Part shown: in pieces, positions 27,462 to 37,042 of the stretch | Layout: each line of letters starts with the position of its first letter | How positions within the stretch are numbered: position 1 is the stretch's first letter | Origin: Hyphomicrobiales bacterium | GTDB lineage: Bacteria > Pseudomonadota > Alphaproteobacteria > Rhizobiales > Xanthobacteraceae | Direction: 5' to 3' | Length of the DNA stretch: 64,000 nt | Assembly: GCA_017305715.1 (NCBI GenBank) | Contig: JAFKKG010000009.1 | Location: 62,001 to 126,000 of the forward strand | Translations under genes and position numbers: made by a program | Notes under the pieces: generated by a model | What the model saw: the letters and a program-made list of their open reading frames with translations, nothing else | Told to the model about the DNA's origin: nothing | The model's database searches: none

Positions 27462-28927
27462 AGAGCGCACCGGTTCTCTCGGAGCAACTCGGCGACATAC
27501 AGGGCATGCTGAAGAGCGGCTATGGTTGGCTCAAAACCAGCCGCTTCTGGCTGCTGACGGTTCGCGATGGCCGCGAGGATCAGGCAAGGGCCTGGCTCAA
27601 AGAACTGCTCAAGCCCGAGTTGGATTTGATCGTCAGTGCCGAACGCGTCGGCGAAGCGAAGACCAAGCGCATCGATGAAGCCCTGGCGATCGCGTTCAGC
27701 CATGCAGGACTCGTGAAACTTGGCTGCGAGGACACTGGCGCGCATCCATTCCCGACCCCGTTTTGCAGCGGTATGGGCAGTCGATTGCGCGAATCGCTGT
27801 TGAACGACAGCCCGCGGCAATGGCGCTGGTCGGACGTCGAAGGGTGCCTCGATCGACAGGCCGTCCATATTCTCGTGGCGCAATGGTCGCTGCGGGACGC
27901 AACGACCAGGATGCCCGATCCTGATCCGGAAGTGTTCCAGATCAACAAGGTCGAGAACAACCCCTACTCTTTCGCAAAGCGCAACGACGACCCGGAGGAG
28001 CGGTTGCGCGAGCCGTTCGGGTTTCGCGATGGCATCGCACAACCGGTGATCCTCGGCCTCAGGGACGTGGATGGTGAGAGCGACAAGGCAGCCAGGCTGC
28101 ATGCCGGTCCGTTGTATGAAGACCGTGTCGTCTCTCCCGGGGAATTCATTCTCGGCTATCGCAACGAGTACGACGAACTCACCTACTGTCCCGACGTTGA
28201 ACGATGGGCGCAGTTGCATCCGGGCAGCCGCTTCACGCTGAACGGAAGCTACCTGGCGGTGCGGCAGATCGAGCAGTACGTCAACGCGTTCAAGGAACTC
28301 GAAGACGCAAATGACGTGTCGGTCTGTGAGAAGATGATAGGGCGCAGGAAAAACGGCCTGCCGCTGTCGTGGAAGGGCAATCCGGACGATCAAATCCCGG
28401 ATTCGACAGCCGACGCCTTTCGTTACCAGGTAGACGACGCGAACGGCTTCATGTGCCCCAAAGGGTCGCACATCCGCCGGATGAACCCCCGCGACTCGCT
28501 GGGGAGCGATGTGCCATCGGGAGTCAAGGCATCCAAGCTGCACAGACTGTTGCGCCGTGGACGCCCCTATCTCGAGGAGACCGCGGACAAGGACGAGCCC
28601 AGGCAAGGCATATTCTTTATCGCCTGCAACGCCGATTTCGAGCGACAATTCGAATTCATTCACCAGCGCTGGATGCGCAACTTCCGCTTCGGCGCGCTTC
28701 ACCACGAGGATGATCCGATCGTGGGGGTGCCGCAGCAGCCCAGCAAGACCTTCACCATCCCGGCGCTGCCGAGCGGCCGTGAGGTGTCGTTGAAGGATCT
28801 GACCGGCACACTCGGAGGCGGCTACTTCTTCCTGCCGGGGATCAAGGCGCTCAACTTCATCGCGGAAAGCATGCGCCCTGCCCCGCGGGTGGCCGGCTCA
28901 TCTGCTGAAACTGCGACCGTTCGATAA
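27455..28927 (+). CDS. DyP-type heme peroxidase
   Basis: A 490-aa dye-decolourising peroxidase. The GxxDG motif is in PFGFRDGIAQP with catalytic Asp192. The probable proximal heme ligand is His339 in CPKGSHIRRMNPR. The Arg-rich LHRLLRRGRPY follows, and the C-terminal family block FIACNADFERQFEFIHQRWM is present. Length is in the range of the longer (C/D) DyP classes. I see no N-terminal Tat signal, so it is probably cytoplasmic, and no encapsulin-targeting tail. It is the last gene of the operon and overlaps the membrane-protein gene by 7 bases. Substrates are unknown. Confidence 0.92.
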   Translation: MLKSAPVLSEQLGDIQGMLKSGYGWLKTSRFWLLTVRDGREDQARAWLKELLKPELDLIVSAERVGEAKTKRIDEALAIAFSHAGLVKLGCEDTGAHPFPTPFCSGMGSRLRESLLNDSPRQWRWSDVEGCLDRQAVHILVAQWSLRDATTRMPDPDPEVFQINKVENNPYSFAKRNDDPEERLREPFGFRDGIAQPVILGLRDVDGESDKAARLHAGPLYEDRVVSPGEFILGYRNEYDELTYCPDVERWAQLHPGSRFTLNGSYLAVRQIEQYVNAFKELEDANDVSVCEKMIGRRKNGLPLSWKGNPDDQIPDSTADAFRYQVDDANGFMCPKGSHIRRMNPRDSLGSDVPSGVKASKLHRLLRRGRPYLEETADKDEPRQGIFFIACNADFERQFEFIHQRWMRNFRFGALHHEDDPIVGVPQQPSKTFTIPALPSGREVSLKDLTGTLGGGYFFLPGIKALNFIAESMRPAPRVAGSSAETATVR

Positions 28928-28931
28928 CGAG

Positions 28932-29738
28932 CTACCGCCCCCTGAACCGCGGCTTCCGCCGCTCCAGGAACGCCGCCAGGCCTTCCCGGTGGTCCTCGCT
29001 GAGGCTCGCCAGTGCGAACTGGTCGAGGTCCATATGGCTGGCGAGGTCGTCCAGCGCGTGCGCCAGCCGGTTGACGGTCAGCTTGGTCATGGCGACCGAG
29101 ATCGGCGGCTGGGCGGCGACCTTGGCCGCCAGCGCCATCGCGGCCTCGAAAGCCCGGCCGGGTTCGGCGACCTCCTCCACCAGCCCCCAATCGTGCGCCT
29201 CGGCCGCCGTGATGCGGTCGTCGGCCAGGATCACGGCCTGCTTGGTACGGGCCGGCCCCATCAAATGCAGCATGCGCGGCACGCTCTGCCAGCTCATGTT
29301 CATGCCGAGTGCGATCTCGGGCACCCGCAGATGGGCGTCGCAGGCCATGACCCGGAAATCGAGCGCGACCGCCAGCGCGACGCCGCCGCCGACGCAGAAG
29401 CCCTCGATGGCGCCGATCGTGATCTGCTCCATGTCCTGCCAGGCCCGCGTCATCCGCGGTCCAACCTTCAGATGCCGGCGCAGGGAGCCGAGGTCCATGT
29501 CTTTCCGCGCGCGGCCCTCGGAGTCCTTGAGATCAAAACCGGCGCTGAACGCCTTGGCGGCACCTGTCAACACCACGACCGAGGTGTCGCCGTCATCTTC
29601 GAAGCCACGGGCGGCATCGGTGAGCTGGCGCATCGCCTCCGGTGACATCGCGTTGATGCCGTCGCCGCGGTCGAACCGCACGACCGCGATGCGGCCCTCG
29701 GGTCCGAGGCCTTTTTCAATGGTGACATAGCTGCTCAA
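28932..29738 (-). CDS. enoyl-CoA hydratase/isomerase family protein
   Basis: A 268-aa crotonase-fold enzyme. The oxyanion-hole strands are visible: KAFSAGFDLKDSEG and GAIEGFCVGGGVALAVALDF, followed by RVPEIALGMNMSW where the catalytic Glu is expected. The C-terminus (LASLSEDHREGLAAFLERRK) is the normal trimerisation end. It hydrates or isomerises an acyl-CoA; the exact substrate cannot be read. It converges on the DyP gene with 4 bases between the stops. Confidence 0.92.
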   Translation of the reverse strand: MSSYVTIEKGLGPEGRIAVVRFDRGDGINAMSPEAMRQLTDAARGFEDDGDTSVVVLTGAAKAFSAGFDLKDSEGRARKDMDLGSLRRHLKVGPRMTRAWQDMEQITIGAIEGFCVGGGVALAVALDFRVMACDAHLRVPEIALGMNMSWQSVPRMLHLMGPARTKQAVILADDRITAAEAHDWGLVEEVAEPGRAFEAAMALAAKVAAQPPISVAMTKLTVNRLAHALDDLASHMDLDQFALASLSEDHREGLAAFLERRKPRFRGR

Positions 29739-29806
29739 GCGGCGTCTCCCTGCCCGTCATTTTTGGAAATCCTAGCGCACAAAAGCGCAATTAGCGCGCG
29801 TGACGA

Positions 29807-30568
29807 TTACAAATGGCCCGTGCGATGGCGCTCGGGCTTGGCACCCTCGACCGGAAACCGGATGGTGGTGCCAAGCGTGATCCAGTTGGCATTTTCGCCC
29901 GTGATGTTGTGGCCATAGATCAGGTCGACCGAAAAAATCTCGTTGGGCCGGTAGCGCACGCCGGTCTGGAACCGCGGCCGGACGGCGCTTGGCGTATCCG
30001 ACTGGCCGGCCTGCCCGAACGCTTCGATGGTCCACTGCAGGGTGTCGGTGAACTTCCAGTCGAAGCCGGCGCCATAGGTGAAGTAGTGCCGGTCGGCCAT
30101 GCGGTCCCATAACCAGCCGCCATTGAGGTTGATGCGCATGGTTTCGGAGAGCCGGTACGTCACCGGCACCACGGCGAATGCGGTCAGGTTTTCTCCCGTC
30201 AACGTGTCGAACGATCCGCCCGCATAGAACGACAGGCCGAACCTGCCAATGCCGGTTGGAATGAAGTTCCACTTGGCCTTGGGCGCAACGCTGGTGCTCC
30301 ATTCGCCATCGCTGCGGGACCGCACCGTCTGCAGGCTCAATTCCACCGGCCTGAAGATATTCACGGCACAGGATGGATTGGCCACGGCTGAGAAATCGGT
30401 GTTGGTTGCGGCCGAAAGCCAGCTTTCGACCTTGCAGGATCCGACATCGGCAATGTCGGCTGCATCGACCGCATAGGCGCCATTGGCGGCGCGCGCCTCC
30501 CCGGCCGGTAGCCAGACCCAAAAGGCCGCTGCCGCCGCGGTTGCGATGCGCCCTGCCCCGATCCCCAT
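29807..30568 (-). CDS. probable outer-membrane beta-barrel protein
   Basis: A 253-aa exported protein with a signal peptide (cleaved near AGEARA, residue 27). It is made of alternating-residue strands with aromatic girdles, such as LSFYAGGSFDTLTG, HYFTYGAGFDWKFTD and YRPNEIFSVDLIYG, ending in TLGTTIRFP. This looks like a small beta-barrel of the transporter/MetA-pathway-of-phenol-degradation type. I do not recognise the family with certainty. It is divergent from the nitrile hydratase genes, 62 bases away. Confidence 0.75.
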   Translation of the reverse strand: MGIGAGRIATAAAAAFWVWLPAGEARAANGAYAVDAADIADVGSCKVESWLSAATNTDFSAVANPSCAVNIFRPVELSLQTVRSRSDGEWSTSVAPKAKWNFIPTGIGRFGLSFYAGGSFDTLTGENLTAFAVVPVTYRLSETMRINLNGGWLWDRMADRHYFTYGAGFDWKFTDTLQWTIEAFGQAGQSDTPSAVRPRFQTGVRYRPNEIFSVDLIYGHNITGENANWITLGTTIRFPVEGAKPERHRTGHL

Positions 30569-30630
30569 GGACGAATGCTAGCAGAGTCTTCGGCTCGACA
30601 TAGCCCGGATTTTGCGACTATCCTGATTTC

Positions 30631-31263
30631 ATGAGCGACCATGATCACGACCACCATCACGATCACGACCATTCCGAACTGTCGGAGACCGAGTTGCGCG
30701 TCCGCGCGCTCGAGACGATCCTGACAGAGAAGGGCTATGTCGAGCCTGCCGCGCTCGATGCCATTATCCAGGCGTACGAGACCAAGATCGGCCCGCATAA
30801 TGGCGCGCAGGTTGTCGCCAAGGCCTGGACCGATCCCGCGTTCAAACGGGCCCTGCTGGAGGATGCGACCAAGGCCGTGAGCACGCTCGGACATGTCAGC
30901 CGGGTCGGCGACCACCTCGTCGCCGTCGAAAACACGCCGCAGCGCCACAACGTGATCGTGTGCACCCTGTGCTCCTGTTATCCCTGGGAAATGCTGGGAC
31001 TTCCGCCGGTCTGGTACAAGGCCGCACCGTATCGCTCCCGCGCCGTGAAGGACCCGCGCGGTGTGCTCGCCGACTTCGGCGTCAGCCTGCCCAAGGAAAC
31101 CGAGGTCCGCGTTTGGGATTCGACCGCCGAGACCCGCTTTCTGGTGCTGCCGATGCGCCCCGAAGGCACCGAGGGATGGAGTGAGCAGCAGCTCGCCGAA
31201 CTGGTGACGCGCGACTCGATGATCGGCACCGGTTTCCCGAAAACGCCGGGCGCGCCATCGTGA
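30631..31263 (+). CDS. nthA: nitrile hydratase subunit alpha (cobalt type)
   Basis: A 210-aa catalytic subunit that hydrates nitriles to amides. The metal site [17 protein letters not shown] gives ligands Cys111, Cys114 and Cys116 with Ser115. The Thr in CTLCSC marks the cobalt class, whereas iron enzymes usually have CSLCSC. Two of the cysteines are expected to be oxidised after translation. The N-terminus is unusual: residues 3-14 are nearly all alternating Asp and His, a possible metal-binding tail. It overlaps nthB by 4 bases. Confidence 0.97.
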   Translation: MSDHDHDHHHDHDHSELSETELRVRALETILTEKGYVEPAALDAIIQAYETKIGPHNGAQVVAKAWTDPAFKRALLEDATKAVSTLGHVSRVGDHLVAVENTPQRHNVIVCTLCSCYPWEMLGLPPVWYKAAPYRSRAVKDPRGVLADFGVSLPKETEVRVWDSTAETRFLVLPMRPEGTEGWSEQQLAELVTRDSMIGTGFPKTPGAPS

Positions 31264-31919
31264 ACGGCGTCCACGACATGGGCGGCATGGACGGTTTCGG
31301 CAAGGTCGAGCCCGAGCCCAACGAGCCGATGTTCCATACCGAATGGGAAGCGCGCGTGCTGGCGATGGTACGCGCGATGGGCGCCGCCGGTGCCTTCAAC
31401 ATCGACACGTCGCGCTTCTATCGGGAGGCGCTGCCGCCGCACGTCTATCTCAGCAGTTCCTATTACAAGAAATGGTTTCTCGGGCTCGAGGACCTCCTGG
31501 TCGACAAGGGCTTCATCGCCCCCGAGGACGTTGCGGCCGGGCATGCGGTGCAGCCGCCGAAGCCGCTCAAGCGCGGCAAGTTCACGGTCAATGACGTCGA
31601 ACGCATCATGGTGCGCGGCAAATTCGGCCGCACGGCGCCGGCGCCCGCGAAATTCAAGCCAGGCGAACTTGTGCGCGCCAGGAACATTCACCCGGCGACG
31701 CATACGAGGCTGCCGCGCTACGTGCGCGGCCATGTCGGCGTGGTCGAGCGCGACCACGGCTGTCATGTGTTCCCCGACTCGGCGGCGATGGAAGCCGGCG
31801 AAAACCCGCAATGGCTCTACACCGTCGTGTTCGACGGCACCGAGCTATGGGGCCCGGATGCCGACCCGACCGTAAGAGTATCGATCGATGCGTTCGAGCC
31901 CTATCTGGAGGCGGTATGA
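31260..31919 (+). CDS. nthB: nitrile hydratase subunit beta
   Basis: A 219-aa partner of the alpha subunit. Family landmarks are [19 protein letters not shown] at the start, the helical [20 protein letters not shown] region, and the C-terminal SH3-like domain with [19 protein letters not shown] and [10 protein letters not shown]. Start is GTG at 31260, overlapping the nthA stop. It overlaps the accessory gene by 4 bases. Confidence 0.97.
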   Translation: MNGVHDMGGMDGFGKVEPEPNEPMFHTEWEARVLAMVRAMGAAGAFNIDTSRFYREALPPHVYLSSSYYKKWFLGLEDLLVDKGFIAPEDVAAGHAVQPPKPLKRGKFTVNDVERIMVRGKFGRTAPAPAKFKPGELVRARNIHPATHTRLPRYVRGHVGVVERDHGCHVFPDSAAMEAGENPQWLYTVVFDGTELWGPDADPTVRVSIDAFEPYLEAV

Positions 31920-32293
31920 TGGACGCTGCGGCGGCCCGCGCGACCGTGGCCGTGCCGGGCATTCCCCGCGATGATGAGGGGCCGGTGTTTCGCGAGCCGT
32001 GGGAGGCGCACGCCTTCGCGATGGCGCTCGCACTGCACGAGCGTGGATTGTTTACCTGGAGCGAATGGGCCGCCGCCCTCGCCGACGAAATCAAGCGCGC
32101 CCAGGCCGCCGGCGACCCCGACACCGGCGAGACCTATTACCGGCACTGGCTGGCGACGCTGGAGCATCTGGTCGCGCAGAAAGGCGTCGCGACATCCGAC
32201 ACGCTGCATCGCTATCGCGACGCCTGGGATCACGCGGCCGACCGCACCCCGCATGGCGCCCCGATCGAACTGACGCCGGGTGATTTCAGGTAG
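31916..32293 (+). CDS. nitrile hydratase accessory protein
   Basis: A 125-aa protein related to the N-terminal half of the beta subunit. It shows the family pattern PVFREPWEAHAFAMALALHE, then FTWSEWAAALADEI and YYRHWLATLEHLVAQKGV. Such proteins help insert cobalt and oxidise cysteines by subunit exchange in Co-type enzymes. Start is ATG at 31916, or the adjacent ATG at 31919; the first overlaps nthB by 4 bases. The three genes form one operon. Confidence 0.93.
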   Translation: MMDAAAARATVAVPGIPRDDEGPVFREPWEAHAFAMALALHERGLFTWSEWAAALADEIKRAQAAGDPDTGETYYRHWLATLEHLVAQKGVATSDTLHRYRDAWDHAADRTPHGAPIELTPGDFR

Positions 32294-32452
32294 CCGGGCC
32301 GCTCGCCGAGGTCGTTTCGGCGGGATTCTTCGCCTTGGAATTTTTATTCTGTTTACTTCGCCAATCCGGAATTCATAATCTATTCAAGAAATAGCGGATG
32401 TCGGCTATCAATGCCGGCAACGACAAATAGACCATCGAGGGAGGCCACATCC

Positions 32453-33448
32453 ATGAAGCGAAGAGATTTTCTTCGGGCTGGCGCGGCGACACTTGCGTGG
32501 GGTGCGACTGGCGCGGGACGCGCGCTGGCCCAGACCAGGATGGTGATCAAGGCTTCCGACGTCCATCCGCTCGGCTATCCGACGGTCGAGGCCGTGCTAC
32601 GCATGGGCAAGAAGCTGGAAGCCGCCACGGAAGGCCGGCTCACGATCCAGATGTTCCCGTCGATGCAGCTCGGCGGTGAAAAGGAAATGATCGAGCAGGC
32701 CCAGCTCGGCGCGCTGCAGATCGCCCGGATCTCGGTCGGTGCGGTCGGTCCCGTCGTGGACGACGTCAACGTCTTCAACATGCCGTTCGTGTTCCGCGAT
32801 TCCAAACATATGGAAGCGGTGATCGATGGCGGGATCGGCGACGAACTGCTGGCGAAGATTTCGGCCAATGAGAAGACCGGTCTGATCGCGCTGTGCTGGA
32901 TGAATGCCGGCTCGCGCAACATCTACAACAACAAGCGGCCGATCAGGACGATGGCGGATTTGAAAGGCCTCAAGGTCCGGATGATGGGCAACCCGCTGTT
33001 CGTCGATACGATGAACGCGCTTGGCGGCAACGGCGTCGCACTGGGCTTCGACCAGGTGTTCAGTTCGATGCAGACCGGCGTCATCGATGGCGCCGAGAAC
33101 AATCCGCCCTCCTTCATCGCCCAGAACCACAACCAGGTCGCCAAATATTTCACGATGACCGAGCATCTGATCATTCCTGAACTGCTCGTCTTCTCGCGCA
33201 TCTCCTGGCAGAAGCTGACGGCGGCGGATCAGGCGCTGATCAAGAAGCTGTCGAAGGAATGTCAGGCCGAGCAGCGTGTGCTGTGGTACGAGGCGGAGAA
33301 AACCGCGATCGACAAGATGAAGGCGGCCGGCACCGAGATGATCATGGAAGTCGACAAGAAGCCGTGGCGCGACGCCGTGAAGCCCGTATGGGACAAATAC
33401 GGCGCCAAATATGCCGAGATGGTCAAGCGCATCGACGCCGTGAAATAG
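32453..33448 (+). CDS. TRAP transporter substrate-binding protein DctP
   Basis: A 331-aa periplasmic protein with a twin-arginine type signal (MKRRDFLRAGAATLAWG, cleaved after ALAQ). Family features: MFPSMQLGGEKEMIEQAQLG, a GSRNIYNNKRPI strand, and KVRMMGNPLFVDTMNALGG with the ligand-binding Arg. The ATG has a strong GAGGGAGG site. It is the first gene of a dctP-dctQ-dctM operon directly after the nitrile hydratase genes. Uptake of an acid made from an amide or nitrile is possible but unproven. Confidence 0.95.
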   Translation: MKRRDFLRAGAATLAWGATGAGRALAQTRMVIKASDVHPLGYPTVEAVLRMGKKLEAATEGRLTIQMFPSMQLGGEKEMIEQAQLGALQIARISVGAVGPVVDDVNVFNMPFVFRDSKHMEAVIDGGIGDELLAKISANEKTGLIALCWMNAGSRNIYNNKRPIRTMADLKGLKVRMMGNPLFVDTMNALGGNGVALGFDQVFSSMQTGVIDGAENNPPSFIAQNHNQVAKYFTMTEHLIIPELLVFSRISWQKLTAADQALIKKLSKECQAEQRVLWYEAEKTAIDKMKAAGTEMIMEVDKKPWRDAVKPVWDKYGAKYAEMVKRIDAVK

Positions 33449-33457
33449 GGCTTGGTG

Positions 33458-34000
33458 ATGAATACCCAGTCCGCGGCGGCAAACGATCCCGGGGCCGGAC
33501 TGTTCCGCAGCGCCATGGACGCGGTCTACTGGACCGGCGCCGTCATCGCGTGCCTGGCGCTGGTGCTCGTCTCCGCGATCATTCCATGGGCGGTATACAC
33601 CCGCTACGTCCTGAACAGCGCCTCGTCCTGGCCGGAGCCGCTGGCAGTGCTGCTCACCGTCGGCATCACCTTCATCGGCGCCGCCAATTGCTATCGCCGG
33701 CGCATCCACATGAACATGACCGTGGGCACCGATCTGCTGCCCCCTCGGCTGCGCGCGGCATCCACCGTGATCAGCGAATTGCTGATGGGGGTCGTGGCGG
33801 TGTTCATGCTGGTGTGGGGCATGAAGCTGGCGCTGGCGACGTGGGGCAACTCGGTCGATGAGTTTCCCTGGCTCTCCGTCGGCGTCACTTATCTGCCGAT
33901 CGCGATCAGCGGCGCCATGATGTTGCTCTATGTGATCGAACGGCTGACCATCGGACCGCCGCCGTCCAGCGGCGGCGATCCCCACGTAGCTCTCGAATAG
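33458..34000 (+). CDS. TRAP transporter small permease DctQ
   Basis: A 180-aa membrane protein with four hydrophobic helices and the DctQ-type sequence YVLNSASSWPEPLAVLLTVG, followed by RRRIHMNM. ATG at 33458 is used; two codons upstream (TTG, GTG) could also serve. It lies 9 bases after dctP. Confidence 0.92.
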   Translation: MNTQSAAANDPGAGLFRSAMDAVYWTGAVIACLALVLVSAIIPWAVYTRYVLNSASSWPEPLAVLLTVGITFIGAANCYRRRIHMNMTVGTDLLPPRLRAASTVISELLMGVVAVFMLVWGMKLALATWGNSVDEFPWLSVGVTYLPIAISGAMMLLYVIERLTIGPPPSSGGDPHVALE

Positions 34001-34028
34001 CGTTTCCCTTCCCACGCACGGAAGTCCA

Positions 34029-35321
34029 ATGGATATCGCGGTTCTCCTTCTCAGCATGTGTCTGTTCTTCGCGATCGGCATGCCGATCGCCTTTGCGATG
34101 GCGCTCGCCGCCCTCGTCGGCGCGCTGTGGATCGACCTTCCGGTCACCGCGGTCATGCAGCAATTGGCCAGCGGCGTCGGCAAGGTCTCGATGCTGACCA
34201 TTCCGTTCTTTGTCCTCGCCGGTGCGATCATGGCCGAGGGCGGCATGGCGCGGCGGCTGGTGGACTTTGCCGCCGTCATCGTCGGTTTCACCCGCATTCG
34301 CGGCGGGCTGTCGCAAGTCAACATCCTCGCAACGACGATCATGAGCGGCATCTCCGGCTCGTCCGTCGCCGATACTTCCGCGATCGGCTCGGTGATGATT
34401 CCGCAGATGGCCGAAAAGGGTTACCCGCGCGTCTTTGCAACCAACGTCACGATCAGCGCCTCGGTGCAGGCCATCGTCGTGCCGCCGAGCCACAACGCCG
34501 TGATCTATTCGCTGGCGACCGGTGGCGTGGTCTCGATCACCAGCCTGTTCCTGGCCGGCATTCTCCCGGGACTGCTGCTCGGCTTCTCGCTGATGCTGCT
34601 ATGCTTCTTCTATGCCTATCGCGACAAGCATCCGAAGGGCGAGCCGGTCCCGATCCGGCAAGCCGCAAAGATGCTCGGCGAGGCGACGTGGGGAATCGTG
34701 ACCCTGGGAATCGTGCTCGGCGGCATTCTCACCGGCGTCTTCACGCCGATCGAGGCCGGCGCCGTGGCCTGCGTCTGGGCCTTCTTCGTCACGATGTTCA
34801 TCTACCGCGACTACAAATGGTCGGAACTGCCGCAACTGGCCTACCGGACGCTGCAGACGGTGGCGATGGTGCTGACGCTGGTCGCGACCGCCTCCTGCTT
34901 CGGCTATATCGCCGCTTTGATGCAGATGCCCGCCAAGATGACTGAATTCTTCGTCGCGATATCATCCAACAAATACGTGCTGCTGATGTGGCTGAACGTC
35001 ATGCTGCTCGTGCTGGGCACGGCGCTCGATCTCGCGCCGCTGCTGCTGATCTGCACGCCGATCCTGCTGCCGGTGGTCAAGAGCTTCGGCATCGATCCCG
35101 TACATTTCGGCATCGTAATGCTGCTCAATCTCGGCATCGGCCTGCTGACGCCGCCGGTCGGCACCACGCTGTTTGTCGGCTGCGCGATCGGCAAGGTCTC
35201 GGTCGACGACATCATGCGCGAGATCTGGCCGTTCTATTATGTAATGTTCGCGGTGCTGATGATCGTGACCTACATCCCCGCCGTCTCGCTGTGGCTGCCG
35301 CACTGGTTCGGATTCCACTAA
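34029..35321 (+). CDS. TRAP transporter large permease DctM
   Basis: A 430-aa inner-membrane protein with about 12 helices and the DctM motifs SGISGSSVADTSAIGSVMIP, VVPPSHNAVIYS, and LNLGIGLLTPPVGTTLFVG. It carries out gradient-driven import with DctP and DctQ. Last gene of the operon, converging on queC with 6 bases between the stops. Confidence 0.95.
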   Translation: MDIAVLLLSMCLFFAIGMPIAFAMALAALVGALWIDLPVTAVMQQLASGVGKVSMLTIPFFVLAGAIMAEGGMARRLVDFAAVIVGFTRIRGGLSQVNILATTIMSGISGSSVADTSAIGSVMIPQMAEKGYPRVFATNVTISASVQAIVVPPSHNAVIYSLATGGVVSITSLFLAGILPGLLLGFSLMLLCFFYAYRDKHPKGEPVPIRQAAKMLGEATWGIVTLGIVLGGILTGVFTPIEAGAVACVWAFFVTMFIYRDYKWSELPQLAYRTLQTVAMVLTLVATASCFGYIAALMQMPAKMTEFFVAISSNKYVLLMWLNVMLLVLGTALDLAPLLLICTPILLPVVKSFGIDPVHFGIVMLLNLGIGLLTPPVGTTLFVGCAIGKVSVDDIMREIWPFYYVMFAVLMIVTYIPAVSLWLPHWFGFH

Positions 35322-35327
35322 AACAGT

Positions 35328-36044
35328 CTAGGCCAGACGTCCCGCATATTCGCGCCAGCCCCTGGCGCGCAGTGAACAGGCCGGACATTCGCCACAGCCA
35401 TAGCCCCAGTCATGCTGCGCGCCACGCTCGCCGAGATAACAGGTGTGGGAGTGCTCGCGGATCAGATCGACCAGATCAGCACCGCCGAGATCATGCGCGA
35501 GCTGCCAGGTCGACGCCTTGTCCAGCCACATCAGCGGCGTGTGCAGCTCGAATTGCTTGGCCATGCCGAGGTTGAGCGCCGACTGCAACGCCTTGATGGT
35601 CTCGTCGCGGCAATCCGGATAGCCGGAATAGTCGGTCTCGCACATGCCGCCGATGATGTGGCGGATGCCGCGCCGGTACGCCAGCGCCGCCGCGAACGTC
35701 AAAAACACCAGGTTGCGGCCCGGCACGAATGTGTTGGGCAGGCCATCCTCGCCCATGGCGATCGCGACATCGCGCGTCAGCGCGGTGTCGGAAATCTCCG
35801 CCAGCGTCGGGATCTCGAGCGTATGGCTCTCGCCGAGTTTGGCGGCCCAGTCCGGCCGCACCGTTGTGATGCCTGACAGCAGGCGGTCCCGGCACTCAAG
35901 CTCGATCGCGTGGCGCTGGCCGTAACGGAAGCCGAGCATTTCGACGCGCGAAAAGCGCTGCAAGGCCCAGGCCAGGCAGGTGGTCGAATCCTGTCCGCCG
36001 GAAAACAGCACCAGCGCGGTTTCGGATAGCATCGGATCGCTCAT
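35328..36044 (-). CDS. queC: 7-cyano-7-deazaguanine synthase
   Basis: A 238-aa PP-loop enzyme making preQ0 for queuosine. The ATP pyrophosphatase motif [14 protein letters not shown] is near residue 15, followed by [12 protein letters not shown] and [14 protein letters not shown]. The zinc-binding C-terminal cysteines are seen in CYLGERG and [17 protein letters not shown]. Length and motifs are normal. The other queuosine genes are not nearby. Confidence 0.96.
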   Translation of the reverse strand: MSDPMLSETALVLFSGGQDSTTCLAWALQRFSRVEMLGFRYGQRHAIELECRDRLLSGITTVRPDWAAKLGESHTLEIPTLAEISDTALTRDVAIAMGEDGLPNTFVPGRNLVFLTFAAALAYRRGIRHIIGGMCETDYSGYPDCRDETIKALQSALNLGMAKQFELHTPLMWLDKASTWQLAHDLGGADLVDLIREHSHTCYLGERGAQHDWGYGCGECPACSLRARGWREYAGRLA

Positions 36045-36180
36045 CGGGCCCCATTACCACTGTCTGACGCGCAGGCCAATCGGTGGAAATCAATGCGATG
36101 TGAGCGCGTTCCGCTGGGATCGGTGGGCGCCTTGCGGCATAAAGCGATAGCATTCTGATCCTGCCCCGACCGGTATTCCC

Positions 36181-37041
36181 ATGACCCCTTCCCGCGATAT
36201 TTCACGATTGCTCGAAATCATGGCGGCGCTACGGACGCCGGTCACCGGCTGCCCGTGGGACCTCGAACAGGATTTTGCGACGATCGCGCCCTACACCATC
36301 GAGGAGGCTTACGAGGTCGCCGACGCCATCGGCCGCGGTGATCTCGACGATCTTCGAGAAGAGCTCGGCGATCTGCTGCTGCAGGTCGTCTATCACGCCC
36401 GCATGGCCGAGGAACAAAACGCCTTTGCCTTCGGCGACGTGGTCGAGGCGATCACGACGAAGCTGATCCGGCGGCATCCGCATGTCTTTGCCGACAAGGA
36501 CGGCAATATCCAGCCGGCCGGCGTCAAGAGCGCCTGGGAGCGCATCAAGGCCGAGGAGAAGGCCGAGCGCGCCGCGCGGCGGCCGGCCGAACCGGCCGGG
36601 CCCAAATCGCTGCTATCCGGCGTCAAGGCCGGACAACCGGCGTTGACTCGCGCGATGGAATTGCAGCGCAAGGCCTCGACCGTCGGCTTCGACTGGAATG
36701 ACCCCCGCGCCGTGCTGCACAAGATCCGCGAGGAGGCCGACGAGATCGAGGCCGCCCTCGACAAGGGTGATGCGGAGGAACTTGCCGCCGAGACCGGTGA
36801 TTTGCTGTTCGCGCTGGTCAATCTGGCGCGGCATGTCGGCGCCGATCCGGAAGCTGCACTTCGCGGCACCAACTCGAAATTCGAGCGCCGCTTCGCCTAT
36901 ATCGAACGCGCGCTGGCGGCCAAGGGCCGCTCGCTCGAGGGCGCCTCGCTCACCGAGATGGACGATCTGTGGAACGAGGCCAAGGGTGAGGAACGTCCAA
37001 CAGCGCCTGCATCGGACAAAGCGCACGGCGGGCGCGGATAG
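36181..37041 (+). CDS. mazG: nucleoside triphosphate pyrophosphohydrolase MazG
   Basis: A 286-aa all-alpha NTP pyrophosphohydrolase. The first MazG domain shows CPWDLEQDFATIAPYTIEEAYE and EELGDLLLQVVYH with the EExxE...ExxD metal site. The second domain repeats the pattern (KIREEADEIEAAL, then ETGDLLFALVNLARH). It hydrolyses dNTPs and abnormal nucleotides to monophosphates. It converges on hflX with one base between the stops. Confidence 0.96.
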   Translation: MTPSRDISRLLEIMAALRTPVTGCPWDLEQDFATIAPYTIEEAYEVADAIGRGDLDDLREELGDLLLQVVYHARMAEEQNAFAFGDVVEAITTKLIRRHPHVFADKDGNIQPAGVKSAWERIKAEEKAERAARRPAEPAGPKSLLSGVKAGQPALTRAMELQRKASTVGFDWNDPRAVLHKIREEADEIEAALDKGDAEELAAETGDLLFALVNLARHVGADPEAALRGTNSKFERRFAYIERALAAKGRSLEGASLTEMDDLWNEAKGEERPTAPASDKAHGGRG

Positions 37042-37042
37042 C

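Noticed and set aside
27455-28927. DyP peroxidase as encapsulin cargo
   Set aside because: No encapsulin gene in the window, and the C-terminus (SSAETATVR) does not resemble an encapsulin targeting peptide.
32597-34351. A 584-codon minus-strand frame opposite the second TRAP operon
   Set aside because: Shadow frame; DctP, DctQ and DctM are clear on the plus strand.
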